Origin: Nonomuraea deserti | GTDB lineage: Bacteria > Actinomycetota > Actinomycetes > Streptosporangiales > Streptosporangiaceae | NCBI RefSeq assembly: GCF_004348685.1 | Contig: NZ_SMKO01000005.1 | Span: forward strand, 1-64,000 | Direction: 5' to 3' | DNA: 64,000 nucleotides | Shown: piece by piece, positions 17,629-26,516 of the stretch | Layout of the letters: each line of letters opens with the position of its first letter | Numbering within the stretch: position 1 is the stretch's first letter | Made by a program: the position numbers and the translations under genes | Notes under the pieces: model-generated | Told to the model about the DNA's origin: nothing | The model's database searches: none | The model's input: the letters and a program-made list of their open reading frames with translations, nothing else

Positions 17629-18377
17629 AGAAGATCGTGATCACCGGGGGCACCCGCGGCCTGGGGCGCGGCCTGGCCCGTGCGCTGCTGGAGCAGGGAC
17701 ACCAGGTGATGGTGTGCGGGACCGGCCAGGCCGGCGTCGCCGCGGTCACGAATGAGGTCGGCGTGCCCGCCCTCGTGGCGGACGCCACCGACCGCGCCCA
17801 GGTCCAGGCGCTCTGGGACGAGGCCGTACGCCGCTTCGGCCGCGTGGACATCTGGATCAACAACGCCGGGGTGTCACACCATCGCGTCCCGCTGTGGCGG
17901 CTGCCCGAGCCCGAGGCGCGCACGGTGGCGGAGGTCAACCTGCTCGGCGTGCTGAACGGGTGCGCCGTCGCGGCGGCGGGGATGGCGGCGCGGGGCGGCG
18001 GCCACATCTGGAACATGGAGGGCCTGGGCAGCGACGGCCGCGTCGTGCCCGGCCTCGGCGTCTACGGCGCCACCAAGCGCGCCGTCACCTACCTGACCAG
18101 GGCCCTGGCCAAGGAGGCTCCCGACGGGGTGACGGCGGGCCTGCTCAGCCCGGGCATGGTGGTCACCGACCTGCTGACGTATGGCGACTCGGAGGCGGCG
18201 CGGGGGCGCGCCTCTGAGATCTTCGCCATCCTGGCCGATCCGGTCGACACCGTGGCGCCGTGGCTGGCGCGGCGCGTCGTCACCCGGGCGAAGAACGGCG
18301 CCCGTACCGGGCGACTCGTTAGGCTGCCTCCCAAGGAGGCGGCGAGGGTCGGTGGCGAGGTGACGGTTGGCTGGTGA
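17625..18377 (+). CDS. Short-chain dehydrogenase/reductase, NOL/NYC1-like
   Basis: A 250-residue NAD(P)-dependent oxidoreductase. The cofactor loop is TGGTRGLGRGLA, the structural motif is NNAG, and the active-site pair is YGATK. The segment WNMEGLGSDG replaces the usual ISS strand; it resembles the FNMDGAGS segment of NOL/NYC1 chlorophyll-b-reductase-like SDRs, a family that bacteria also use for other substrates. The start overlaps the MarR stop (ATGA), and the 3' end overlaps the kinase gene, so it is coupled to both. Confidence 0.88.
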   Translation: MKKIVITGGTRGLGRGLARALLEQGHQVMVCGTGQAGVAAVTNEVGVPALVADATDRAQVQALWDEAVRRFGRVDIWINNAGVSHHRVPLWRLPEPEARTVAEVNLLGVLNGCAVAAAGMAARGGGHIWNMEGLGSDGRVVPGLGVYGATKRAVTYLTRALAKEAPDGVTAGLLSPGMVVTDLLTYGDSEAARGRASEIFAILADPVDTVAPWLARRVVTRAKNGARTGRLVRLPPKEAARVGGEVTVGW

Positions 18378-19491
18378 GGCGGCGCGGCTGCTCGAGAGCT
18401 TCGGCCGCCGGTACGCGGCCGCGGTGCGCCTGGCCACGCTTGCGCCGATCGTCGCGATAGCGCTGTTCCGCGCCCCGCCCGAGAATTTCGCGGGCACCGC
18501 GGCGACGGCCGCCGCCGCGGCGGTGTGGACCTGCGGCTACGCGTGGTGGCTGCGCGCGGGCCGCGGGCACGCGGCGGTCGCCCTCGACGTGGTCGTCCTG
18601 CTGGGCCTGTACACGAGCATCTTCCTGACCGACGCCGTCGAGGACCGCAACACCGGGTGGCTGCGGCTCCTGATCACGTTCGCCTGCGTGACGTGCCAGT
18701 GGCACGCCCCGCCGCTCGCGGGAGGCCTCGCGGCGGTGGCGACAGTGGGCGGGGCGGTGGGCTTCCTCACGGCGGCGGGAGCGGCGCAGGTGGACAACAG
18801 CCTGGTCACGGGGACGGTGTGGGCGTTACCGGCCGCCGGGCTGTCCAGAGCGGCCTGGGTGCTCGTCCACCGCGCCGCGGAACGCGCTGACCGGATGGCG
18901 GCCGAGGCCGTACGGGCACGCGCCGAGTCGCAGGTGGCCGAGGCGGTCAGAGCCGAGGAACGCGAGCTCGGCAACTCGTTGCACGACACGGCGGCCACGA
19001 CCCTGCTGATGGTCGGCATCGGGCAGGTGCGCTCGGACGCGGAGTGGCTGGCCCCGCAGGCGGGCCGCGACCTCGACAGGCTCCGCTCCGACAGCGGGCG
19101 CGCACCCCTGCACGCCGACCTCGTCGAGCTGTTACGCGCCGACCTCGATTCCGTGCAGCTGACCGTGGAGTTCGACGCCCCGGCTGAGCTGCGGCTGCCG
19201 TTCGAGGCGGCCAGGGCGATCGCCGACGCGGCCAGGGAGTCCCTCACCAACGTACGCCGCCACGCGGGCACGACCCGGGCCGCCGTCCGGCTGGCCGGGG
19301 ACGCGCGGTCGCTGCGGCTCGACATCGCCGACCAGGGGAAGGGATTCTCGCCCGCGGACGTGTCCGTCACCCGGCGGGGCCTGCGCGAGTCCGTACGGGG
19401 CAGGATGAGCCGCATCGGCGGTACGGTCACGATCACCTCCGCCGAGGGCGAGGGCACCCTCGTCCGGATGGAATGGCGTGCCGATGGGTGA
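18367..19491 (+). CDS. Sensor histidine kinase with canonical catalytic motifs
   Basis: A 374-residue membrane kinase. Four or five hydrophobic helices span residues 20-165, followed by a helical linker and the phospho-acceptor segment ELGNSLHDTAATTLLM with H206. The ATPase domain has the N box ARESLTNVRRHAGT, the G1 box DQGKGFSP and a closing GTLVRMEW. The TTG start overlaps the SDR stop. The next gene is a paralogue that lacks these motifs, and a response regulator follows. The three form one signalling unit. Confidence 0.85.
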   Translation: MAGEAARLLESFGRRYAAAVRLATLAPIVAIALFRAPPENFAGTAATAAAAAVWTCGYAWWLRAGRGHAAVALDVVVLLGLYTSIFLTDAVEDRNTGWLRLLITFACVTCQWHAPPLAGGLAAVATVGGAVGFLTAAGAAQVDNSLVTGTVWALPAAGLSRAAWVLVHRAAERADRMAAEAVRARAESQVAEAVRAEERELGNSLHDTAATTLLMVGIGQVRSDAEWLAPQAGRDLDRLRSDSGRAPLHADLVELLRADLDSVQLTVEFDAPAELRLPFEAARAIADAARESLTNVRRHAGTTRAAVRLAGDARSLRLDIADQGKGFSPADVSVTRRGLRESVRGRMSRIGGTVTITSAEGEGTLVRMEWRADG

Positions 19492-20602
19492 CGCCGCCGA
19501 GGAGATGACGCGGGCGCAGTTACGGCGCGGCCTGCGGGTCGCGACGCTGCTCGTCGCCCTGGTGACGGTGTGCGGGCAGGGGCTGTCCAACATTCTGCGC
19601 CACCTGGACGCGTACCCGTCGCCGCTCGCGCAGCTGGCCGCTTTCGCGGTGCTCGCCGCCGTGCTCGCCGGCGAGGCCGTCCTGCTCCTCCGGCGGCGAT
19701 CGTGGGGACGGCTCCGCCGGGCCGCCGTCGCCGTCGTGCTCGCCGCGTCCGTCCTGTCGTACGTGACCCTCCCGGAGGGGCGCACCTCGACCAACACCGA
19801 CTGGCTCTTCGGCGCCGCCGCCTGGGTGGGCCTCGTCGTGCTGCTCGACCGCCCGCTGCGGGTCGCCGTCGCGTTCCTGCTCGCCCACGACCTGACCGCC
19901 CTGGCGCACCTGCTCATGGTGGACCCCAACCGGGGAGACCTGGCCCGGTTCGCCACCGGCTCGGTGACCGTGATCGGCCTCCCCCTGTGCGTGGCCGTGG
20001 TGGCGACCGTCCTCAACTCGCTGAGCGCGGCCTCGGCGGCCTCCCAGCGGGAGATCGAGCGGGTACGCGTCGCCGAGGCGGTCGCGGCGGAGTCCCACCG
20101 CCGCAGGCAGCAGCGGCTCGCCGAGCTGTCGGCGACCACGATCCCGCTGCTGGAAGGGCTCGCCGACGGCTCGCTCCGCCCCGAGGACCCGGCGATCCAG
20201 CGGCGCTGCGCGATCGAGGCCGGCCGGATGCGCAGGCTGTTCGCCGAGACCGACACCGTGGCCAACCCCCTCGTGCACGAGCTGCGCCACTGCGCCGATG
20301 TCGCGGACCGCAAGGGCGTCGTCGTGGAGCTGGACGCTCGCGGCCACTGGCCGACGCCGCCCGTGGCCGTCCGGCGCGACCTCACCGAGCCGGTCCTGAG
20401 CGTGCTCGCCACCGCCGCCTCCCGGGCCCGGATCGCGGTCGTCGGCGGCGCGGACCTGGTGTCGGTGAGCGTCGTCGCGGACAGCGGTGAGGTGGATCTG
20501 CCGGATCCGGTGACGCCGGGAGTGCACGTCGAGACGTTGAACAACGACGACACGATATGGATGGAGGTCCGATGGCAGCCGAGCCCGCAGCCGGCGAGCT
20601 GA
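19484..20602 (+). CDS. Degenerate sensor-kinase-like membrane protein
   Basis: A 372-residue protein with the same layout as the upstream kinase: about five membrane helices, a helical linker and an ATPase-like C-terminus. The position of the phospho-acceptor reads RLAELSATTIPLLEGL, with no HD pair. The ATPase part lacks a clear N box (RRDLTEPVLSVLATAASRAR), and the G1 box is not recognisable (ADSGEVDLP). It is probably not an active kinase but a pseudokinase or ligand-sensing partner. An ATG overlapping the upstream stop was chosen; a GTG two codons earlier is possible. Confidence 0.7.
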   Translation: MGDAAEEMTRAQLRRGLRVATLLVALVTVCGQGLSNILRHLDAYPSPLAQLAAFAVLAAVLAGEAVLLLRRRSWGRLRRAAVAVVLAASVLSYVTLPEGRTSTNTDWLFGAAAWVGLVVLLDRPLRVAVAFLLAHDLTALAHLLMVDPNRGDLARFATGSVTVIGLPLCVAVVATVLNSLSAASAASQREIERVRVAEAVAAESHRRRQQRLAELSATTIPLLEGLADGSLRPEDPAIQRRCAIEAGRMRRLFAETDTVANPLVHELRHCADVADRKGVVVELDARGHWPTPPVAVRRDLTEPVLSVLATAASRARIAVVGGADLVSVSVVADSGEVDLPDPVTPGVHVETLNNDDTIWMEVRWQPSPQPAS

Positions 20603-21255
20603 TCACGGTGGTGATCGTCGACGATCACGCGGCCATCGCCGCAGGCGTCCGCTCCTGGTGTTCCCAGGCCGTGCCGCCGATCGAGCTCGTCGACGCCGGC
20701 GACCGGCTCGCCGACGTGTGGACCGGCCCCGGAGCCGCCGCCGACGTGGTGATCTTCGATCTGGAGCTGGTGCCGCGCAGACCGGACTTCGGCGAGCTGC
20801 GCCGGCTGGTCGACAACGGCCGCCGCGTGATCGTGTACTCCCAGCACACCGACGACGCGACCGCGATCAAGTGCGTCGACCTCGGCGCGCTCGCCTACCT
20901 GACCAAGCGCGAGGGCCCCGACCACCTGGTGCCCGCCATCCGGGCGGCCGCGCGGGGCGAGCCCTACACCGCGCCGTCGCTGTCCGGGGCGCTCATCGCC
21001 GACGACGCCCCCGGCCGGCCGCGCCTGTCCCAGCGCGAGACCGAGGTGCTGCGGGCGTGGTTCGTGGCCTCGTCCAAGGAGCTCGTCGCCGCGAAGCTCA
21101 ACATCACCGTCAAGACCGTCGACACCTACATCGCCCGCGTCCGGGTGAAGTACGCCAACGTTGGGCGGGCCGCCCGCACCAAGAGCGAACTGGTCGGCCG
21201 TGCCCTCGACGACGGGCTCATCACGCTCGCCGAGCTCAACGAGACGGCGACCTAG
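20572..21255 (+). CDS. NarL/LuxR-type response regulator
   Basis: A 227-residue regulator. The receiver has VDDHAAIAAG and phospho-acceptor D63 in VVIFDLEL, with the conserved Lys in YLTKREG. The LuxR DNA-binding domain contains LSQRETEVLRAWFVASSKEL and NITVKTVDTYIARVRVKY. The start with GGAGG four bases upstream is preferred over an ATG five codons earlier. It overlaps the degenerate kinase gene and is the output of the two-kinase pair. Confidence 0.9.
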   Translation: MAAEPAAGELITVVIVDDHAAIAAGVRSWCSQAVPPIELVDAGDRLADVWTGPGAAADVVIFDLELVPRRPDFGELRRLVDNGRRVIVYSQHTDDATAIKCVDLGALAYLTKREGPDHLVPAIRAAARGEPYTAPSLSGALIADDAPGRPRLSQRETEVLRAWFVASSKELVAAKLNITVKTVDTYIARVRVKYANVGRAARTKSELVGRALDDGLITLAELNETAT

Positions 21256-21710
21256 TTGTAGGGCGTTCACCGGACACCAGTGCGGCCCCCGCCTTCCTAG
21301 ACTTGCCGGCAGCAGCGGCCATGCCGCGCGGCACCCTCCGCGAAGGGGCGGCGGGTGTCCGCACCACTCGGGTACGGAAGGCCACAGGAAGGTTCCTGTT
21401 TTGCCGTTGATGCTCAGGACGGGCGCGTTCACGATGTCCCGCGGACCCTGCGGCAACTCGTGGGGGAGTGATCGACCGGCGCCGGCCGACGCCGACGGCT
21501 CCGGGGAGCCTGCGGGCGGGCGGGGACCCGTTCGTGTCCGAGCAGACCGTGCGTGAGGCCGCGTTCCCCGTGATCGGCTGAGGAGTTCCGCCGGGCAGGA
21601 CGGCTGCGGGCGCGGACCGTCCGTCCTGCTCTTCCCGGCGCATGCCTCCTTCTCGTCCGCGGCACCACGGAGTCTCGCGTCGGTCATCCACTGTGACAGG
21701 GGGAGCTCAA
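21256..21710. other. 455-bp intergenic region upstream of the AfsR-like gene
   Basis: No open frame here has family-like sequence or convincing codon usage. The stretch separates the response regulator from the AfsR-like regulator and contains one clear inverted repeat (listed separately). The regulator's ribosome-binding site GGGGGAG lies at its right end. Promoter and leader sequence for the AfsR-like gene are presumed here. Confidence 0.6.
21384..21399. promoter_or_regulatory. Inverted repeat ACAGGAA-GG-TTCCTGT
   Basis: Perfect 7-bp arms separated by 2 bp, about 310 bp before the AfsR-like start. It is symmetric enough to be a regulator site and too short and poorly followed by T residues to be a convincing terminator. 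No direct link to a specific protein can be made. Confidence 0.45.
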
Positions 21711-23654
21711 ATGGGACTGCAGATCAAGTTTCTCGGGCCATGGGAGGTCACGGCGAACGGCGAGCCGGTGAGGCTGGCCGGGCTGCGGCGGGTGGGGGTG
21801 CTGGCCCGGCTGGCGCTCAGCGCCGGCCGGGCGGTCCCGGCCGAGCGGATCCTCGCCGACGTGTGGGATCAGACCACGGTGACGACGGCGGGCAAGCAGC
21901 TGCACATCGTGGTGTCCAAGCTGCGCGCCCTCCTCGCGCCGTACCAGGACGACGAGATCATCACCACCGTCACCGGTGGCTACCAGCTCAACCTCGCCCG
22001 TGAGAGCGTCGACGCCCACCTGTTCACCCGCATGGCCGGCCAGGCGCGGGCCGCCCGGGCCCAGGGCGAGATCGCGACGGCGGACGAGCTGTTCCGGCGG
22101 GCTCTGGCGTTGTGGCGGGGCAACGCGCTGGAGGGCATGACCGGCGCGTGGGCGCAGGCGGCGTGCGCCTGCCTGGAGGAGGAGCGCCTGACCACGCTGG
22201 AGGACCACATCGACCTGCGGCTGGAGTCCGGCGACCATCACGCGGTGGTGCCGGTGCTCACCGCTCACGCCGAGGCGTACCCGCTGCGCGAGCGGCCGCG
22301 CGCCCAGCTGATGCTGGCGATGTACCGGGCCTCCCGGCCGTGCGAAGCCCTCGAGGTGTACCAGGAGACGCGCCGCGTCATGGTCGACGAGCTCGGCATC
22401 GAACCAGGGGCGGCGCTGCGCCGCATGCAGCAGGCGGTGCTCAGGCGCGACCCCGCGCTCGACCTGGCCTCCCCGGCGCGGCGCGCCACCCTCACGCGGG
22501 CCGCCCTCCCCAACGAGCTCCCCGCCGACACCCGGGCGTTCACCGCCCGCGCCACGGAGATCGCCTGGCTGCGCGGGACGCTCGCCGACGCCGTGCCGGG
22601 ACTGCCGTCCGTCGCGGCGATCCACGGGGCCGGCGGGACCGGCAAGTCCGCGCTGGCCGTGCACGCCGCGCACGGCGTCGCCGAGCGGTTCGCCGACGGC
22701 GTCCTCTACGTCGACCTGCGTGCCGCCACCGACGGGCGCACGCCGCTGACGCCGTACGACGCCCTGAGCCGGCTGCTGCGCTCCCTCGGGGTGGACGGCG
22801 CCGCCGTACCGTCCACCCTGGACGAGGCCGCCGCCCGCTACCGCTCCCTGACCTCGACGCGCGAGCTGCTCGTCGTCCTCGACGACGCGCTCGACGCCGG
22901 CCAGGTCGGTCAGCTCATCCCCGCGGGGCCCAAGTGCGCGGCCGTCATCACCAGCCGGCAGGCCATGGCCTCGCTCGGCATCACGAGCCGGCTGAACCTG
23001 ACCGGGCTGGCCGACGCCGACGCCACCGCCTTGCTCTCCCGCATCGTGGACCCCGCGAGAATCGCCGCCGAGCCGGAGGCGGCTCAGCGGATCGTCCGGC
23101 TCTGCGGCGGGCTGCCCCTCGCGCTCCGCATCTCCGCGGCGCGCCTGGCCGCCCGGCCCGACCGGCGGTTGTCCTCGCTGGCCGAGCAGCTCGCCGACGA
23201 CACCCGCCGCCTCGACGTCCTCGAACACGCCGACCTGGCGATCCGCACCAGCATCGCGGCCGGCCTCCAGCACCTGCGGGGAGAGCCCGACGCCGGCCAC
23301 GCCTTCCACCTGCTGGGGCTCATGGGCACCGGCACCCACACGGCGGCCGCCACGTCCGCTGTCATCGGCTGGCCCGAGCCGCGCGCGGAAGCCGCGCTCA
23401 ACCGGCTCCTGGACGCCCGCCTGCTCGAACGCGCCGGGTTCCGGCGCTACCGGATGCCCGACCTGATCCGCCTTTACGCGCGCGAGCAGGCCGCCCGCCA
23501 CATGCCGGAGCCCGTACGCGTCACCGCCGCCCGCCAGGCGTTCCACCACCACCTGACCAGAACGCTCGACCCGATAGCGCACCGCCGCGGCCCGGCCGAG
23601 CGGACCATGGGCCGGCAGGCGGCCACCCTCCCACGCCGCCTCGCCGTCCACTGA
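21711..23654 (+). CDS. AfsR/SARP-family transcriptional regulator with NB-ARC ATPase domain
   Basis: A 647-residue regulator. Residues about 1-95 are an OmpR-like winged helix (VGVLARLALSAGRAVPAERI), and 100-245 a bacterial transcriptional activation (BTAD) domain. An NB-ARC ATPase follows, with P-loop HGAGGTGKSALA near residue 306, the Walker B-like LLVVLDDAL, and GGLPLALRI. The protein stops after the winged-helix part of the STAND module and has no TPR repeats, so it is shorter than AfsR (about 990). Such proteins activate secondary-metabolite or developmental genes. No biosynthetic cluster is adjacent, so its targets are elsewhere or are the downstream genes. Confidence 0.9.
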   Translation: MGLQIKFLGPWEVTANGEPVRLAGLRRVGVLARLALSAGRAVPAERILADVWDQTTVTTAGKQLHIVVSKLRALLAPYQDDEIITTVTGGYQLNLARESVDAHLFTRMAGQARAARAQGEIATADELFRRALALWRGNALEGMTGAWAQAACACLEEERLTTLEDHIDLRLESGDHHAVVPVLTAHAEAYPLRERPRAQLMLAMYRASRPCEALEVYQETRRVMVDELGIEPGAALRRMQQAVLRRDPALDLASPARRATLTRAALPNELPADTRAFTARATEIAWLRGTLADAVPGLPSVAAIHGAGGTGKSALAVHAAHGVAERFADGVLYVDLRAATDGRTPLTPYDALSRLLRSLGVDGAAVPSTLDEAAARYRSLTSTRELLVVLDDALDAGQVGQLIPAGPKCAAVITSRQAMASLGITSRLNLTGLADADATALLSRIVDPARIAAEPEAAQRIVRLCGGLPLALRISAARLAARPDRRLSSLAEQLADDTRRLDVLEHADLAIRTSIAAGLQHLRGEPDAGHAFHLLGLMGTGTHTAAATSAVIGWPEPRAEAALNRLLDARLLERAGFRRYRMPDLIRLYAREQAARHMPEPVRVTAARQAFHHHLTRTLDPIAHRRGPAERTMGRQAATLPRRLAVH

Positions 23655-23798
23655 CCCCATGACGAGCACGCGGGCTCTCGCGCCCGGCGTGTCCAGTGAG
23701 GTGAGCGTTCGTGACCTGCGTGAACATGGTGGGCAAGGCGGCTGTTCCCGCGCCAGGGGAACGGGACGCCCTTCACATGTGAGCGTGAGGAGCTTGGG

Positions 23799-25172
23799 GT
23801 GCAAGACCTTCTGTCCGCGATCTCGGACTTCGTCTGGGGGCCGTTCCTGCTGATCCCCCTGCTCCTGCTGACGGGCCTCTACCTCACGATCGTCCTGCGC
23901 GGCCTGCAGTTCCACAAACTCTTCTACGCCCTCTGGCTCGCGCTCATCCGGCGCAAGGAAGCCGAGGGCGTGGGCGACATCTCCCACTACCAGGCCCTGT
24001 CGACGGCCCTGGCGGCCACCGTGGGCGTCGGCAACATCGCGGGCGTCGCCACGGCCATCCACCTCGGCGGCCCCGGCGCCCTCTTCTGGATGTGGGTGAC
24101 CGGGCTGGTCGGCATGGCGACGAAATACTCGGAGGCGTTCCTCGGCGTGCGCTTCCGCCGTACCGACGCCAAGGGCGAGCAGAGCGGCGGCCCGATGTTC
24201 TACCTGACCTACGGGGTGGGCGGGAAGTTCGGCGCGGCCCTGGGCGTGCTGTTCGCCGTCTTCGGCGCGCTCGCGGCGTTCGGCATCGGCAACATGGTGC
24301 AGTCCAACAGCGTGGCCGACGCGGTCAACTCGCAGTGGGGTGTTCCCATGTGGCTGACCGGCGCGATCATCACCGTGCTTGCCGCCGTCGTCATCCTGGG
24401 CGGCATCAAGAGCATCGGCGCGGTCACCAGCGCCTTCGTCCCCGTGATGATCGTCTTCTACATCATCGGCGCCCTGTGGATCATCGTCGCCAACGTCGGC
24501 AACCTGCCCGATGCGCTGGCCCTCGTCTTCGCCGACGCGTTCACCGGCACCGCGGCCACCGGCGGGTTCGCCGGCGCGGGCATCATGCTGGCCATCCGGT
24601 ACGGCGTGGCCCGCGGCATCTTCTCCAACGAGTCGGGCCTCGGCACCGGCGGCATCGCCGCGGCGGCGGCCAAGACGAACGAGCCGGTGCGGCAGGCGCT
24701 CGTGTCGATGACCCAGACGTTCATCGACACGCTGGTCGTGGTCAGCATGACCGGCCTGGCCATCGTCGTCACCGGCGCCTGGCGCAGCGGCGAGAACGGC
24801 GCGCCACTCACCACCATGGCCTTCAGCCACGGCCTGCCCGGCCAGTGGGGCGGCATCGTCGTGACGATCGGCCTGGTCTTCTTCGCCTTCTCCACGCTGC
24901 TCGGCTGGGCGTACTACGGCGAGCGCTGCATGGACCGGCTCTTCGGCAGGGGAGCGGTGGTGCCGTACCGGTTGCTGTTCATCGTGCTGATCTTCGTCGG
25001 CACGGTGCTGGAGCTGCAGACCGTGTGGACATTCTCCGACATCATGAACGGTCTCATGGCGCTGCCCAACCTCATCGGCCTCCTCCTGCTCTCCGGGCTC
25101 GTCGTCAGGGAGACCCGCGCCTACTTCAACCGTCCCGACTGGGCCGAGGTGCCCGCCGTCGAGCCGCGCTGA
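23799..25172 (+). CDS. Sodium:alanine (AGCS) symporter
   Basis: A 457-residue secondary transporter with ten to eleven membrane helices that couples alanine or glycine uptake to sodium. The family signatures are present: [30 protein letters not shown] (read in two parts) and [19 protein letters not shown]. Length is typical of bacterial AGCS proteins. The start is a GTG preceded by GTGAGGAG. It stands alone between the AfsR-like gene and the DinB gene. Confidence 0.93.
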   Translation: MQDLLSAISDFVWGPFLLIPLLLLTGLYLTIVLRGLQFHKLFYALWLALIRRKEAEGVGDISHYQALSTALAATVGVGNIAGVATAIHLGGPGALFWMWVTGLVGMATKYSEAFLGVRFRRTDAKGEQSGGPMFYLTYGVGGKFGAALGVLFAVFGALAAFGIGNMVQSNSVADAVNSQWGVPMWLTGAIITVLAAVVILGGIKSIGAVTSAFVPVMIVFYIIGALWIIVANVGNLPDALALVFADAFTGTAATGGFAGAGIMLAIRYGVARGIFSNESGLGTGGIAAAAAKTNEPVRQALVSMTQTFIDTLVVVSMTGLAIVVTGAWRSGENGAPLTTMAFSHGLPGQWGGIVVTIGLVFFAFSTLLGWAYYGERCMDRLFGRGAVVPYRLLFIVLIFVGTVLELQTVWTFSDIMNGLMALPNLIGLLLLSGLVVRETRAYFNRPDWAEVPAVEPR

Positions 25173-25214
25173 ATACGAGTGCGCGTTGCCGGGGGCGCCT
25201 GCCAGGATGCACGC

Positions 25215-25814
25215 ATGACTGATCTCGAACTGAAGTCGGATCTGCGCTTCTACCTGCAGCGCGCACGCGAGGCCCTGCTGTGGAAGCTCGACGGCCTGTC
25301 CGACTACGACGTCCGCCGCCCACTGACGCCCACCGGCACCAACCTGCTGGGGGTGGTCAAGCACGTCGCTGGCACGGAGGCGGAATATCTCGGCGACGTC
25401 TTCGCCCGGCCGTTCCCCGAGCCGCTGCCGTGGATGGCGGAGGACGCCGAGCCCAACGCCGACATGTGGGCGACCGCTGACGAGTCGCGCGAGGACATCG
25501 TGGGCCTCTATCACCGGGTGTGGGCCCACTCCGACGCGACGATCGACGCGCTGGCGCTCGACGCGCCCGGCGAGGTGCCGTGGTGGTCGGAGGAGCGTCG
25601 CAAGGTGACGCTGCACCGGATCATCACGCACATGATCGTCGAGACCAACCGGCACGCCGGCCACGCCGACATCGTCCGCGAGCTCATCGACGGGGCCGCC
25701 GGCATGCAGCGGGGCAACGACAACCTGCCGCAGGGCGACCAGGCGTGGTGGGAGGCCTACCGCGACAGGGTGGAGCAGGTGGCGCGGGAGGCGGGTCAGC
25801 GGTCCGCCAGGTGA
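25215..25814 (+). CDS. DinB/DUF664 family protein
   Basis: A 199-residue four-helix-bundle protein. The metal-site histidines are in GVVKHVAGTEAEYLG and THMIVETNRHAGHADIVRELIDG. DUF664 members in actinobacteria are putative thiol(mycothiol)-dependent S-transferases or detoxification proteins. The ATG before TDLELKSD was chosen. It is convergent with the TetR gene that follows. The substrate is unknown. Confidence 0.87.
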   Translation: MTDLELKSDLRFYLQRAREALLWKLDGLSDYDVRRPLTPTGTNLLGVVKHVAGTEAEYLGDVFARPFPEPLPWMAEDAEPNADMWATADESREDIVGLYHRVWAHSDATIDALALDAPGEVPWWSEERRKVTLHRIITHMIVETNRHAGHADIVRELIDGAAGMQRGNDNLPQGDQAWWEAYRDRVEQVAREAGQRSAR

Positions 25815-25825
25815 GGTGAAGCGGC

Positions 25826-26434
25826 TCAGCGGTCCTGGGGGAGGTGATCGGCGAGCCCGATCGCCGGCAGGATCGCCTGGTCGACGATGTCGGCCAGGTC
25901 GGCGTCCGTGGGAGGCGCCCCGTCGATCAGCCGTTTGGTGACGAGCGCCTCGCCGATGTCGGCCACCACCGGGGTGATCCGCGCGGCGGGGAAGTGGCCG
26001 CGCTCGGCGTAGTGCCGGAGCACCGTGCTGGTGAACGTGCCGCCCCGCCGGGCGAAGACCCTCTCGAACAGGGCGTCGGAGATCTTCGCGGCGCCCTTGG
26101 GGTCGGTGAGGATGGCGGCGACCGCGCGGCCGGCCGGGCTCAGCGTCCACGTGACCATGAGCTGGAGCGACCGGATCAGGTCGCCGCGAAGGTCGTCGGC
26201 GGCGAGGGTCGGCTCCTCGACCGGATGTGAGTGATAGAGGGCGTCGAGGAGCACCTCGATCGGATCCGGCCAGCGGCGGTAGAGCGTGGTGCGGGCGGTC
26301 GCCGCGCGCCTGCCGATGCCCTCCATGGTCAGCCGTCCGACGCCGACCTCCACCACCTCTTCCAGCACCGCGGCGTGGATGGCGTCGATCAGCTCCTGGC
26401 CGCGCCGCCGCGTCCGGCGGTTGCTTGCACCCAT
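25826..26434 (-). CDS. TetR family transcriptional regulator
   Basis: A 202-residue repressor. The N-terminal helix-turn-helix is LTMEGIGRRAATARTTLYRRWPDPIEVLLDAL, in two parts. The C-terminal part is helical and has no distinguishing motif beyond a TetR_C-type fold. It is divergent from the DUF418 gene, and two copies of a dyad lie in the 82-bp gap, so it most likely represses both itself and that membrane protein. Confidence 0.9.
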   Translation of the reverse strand: MGASNRRTRRRGQELIDAIHAAVLEEVVEVGVGRLTMEGIGRRAATARTTLYRRWPDPIEVLLDALYHSHPVEEPTLAADDLRGDLIRSLQLMVTWTLSPAGRAVAAILTDPKGAAKISDALFERVFARRGGTFTSTVLRHYAERGHFPAARITPVVADIGEALVTKRLIDGAPPTDADLADIVDQAILPAIGLADHLPQDR

Positions 26435-26450
26435 GCTCTTCCCTCATTTG

Positions 26451-26498
26451 GCTACAGGGCTGTATCTTACTCACGCAGTTAAGCTACAGTCGTGTATC
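26451..26498. promoter_or_regulatory. Twin dyad operators for the adjacent TetR
   Basis: GCTACAGGGCTGTATC at 26451-26466 and GCTACAGTCGTGTATC at 26483-26498 share the dyad G(C/A)TACA-N4-TGTA(T/G)C, with centres 32 bp apart. They fill the divergent TetR/DUF418 intergenic region and would cover both promoters. Assignment to this TetR is by position. Confidence 0.72.
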
Positions 26499-26516
26499 TA
26501 AAGCTGGGGGAAGTCC

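Noticed and set aside
15210-17702. An 830-codon minus-strand open frame
   Set aside because: It crosses a dehydrogenase, a membrane protein and a MarR gene in the wrong frames; the real genes there have family motifs.
21684-26474. A minus-strand open frame of about 1596 codons
   Set aside because: It runs antisense through the AfsR-like, AGCS and DinB genes, has His/Gln/Asp/Arg-rich low-complexity sequence and no domain. It is open only because of high GC.
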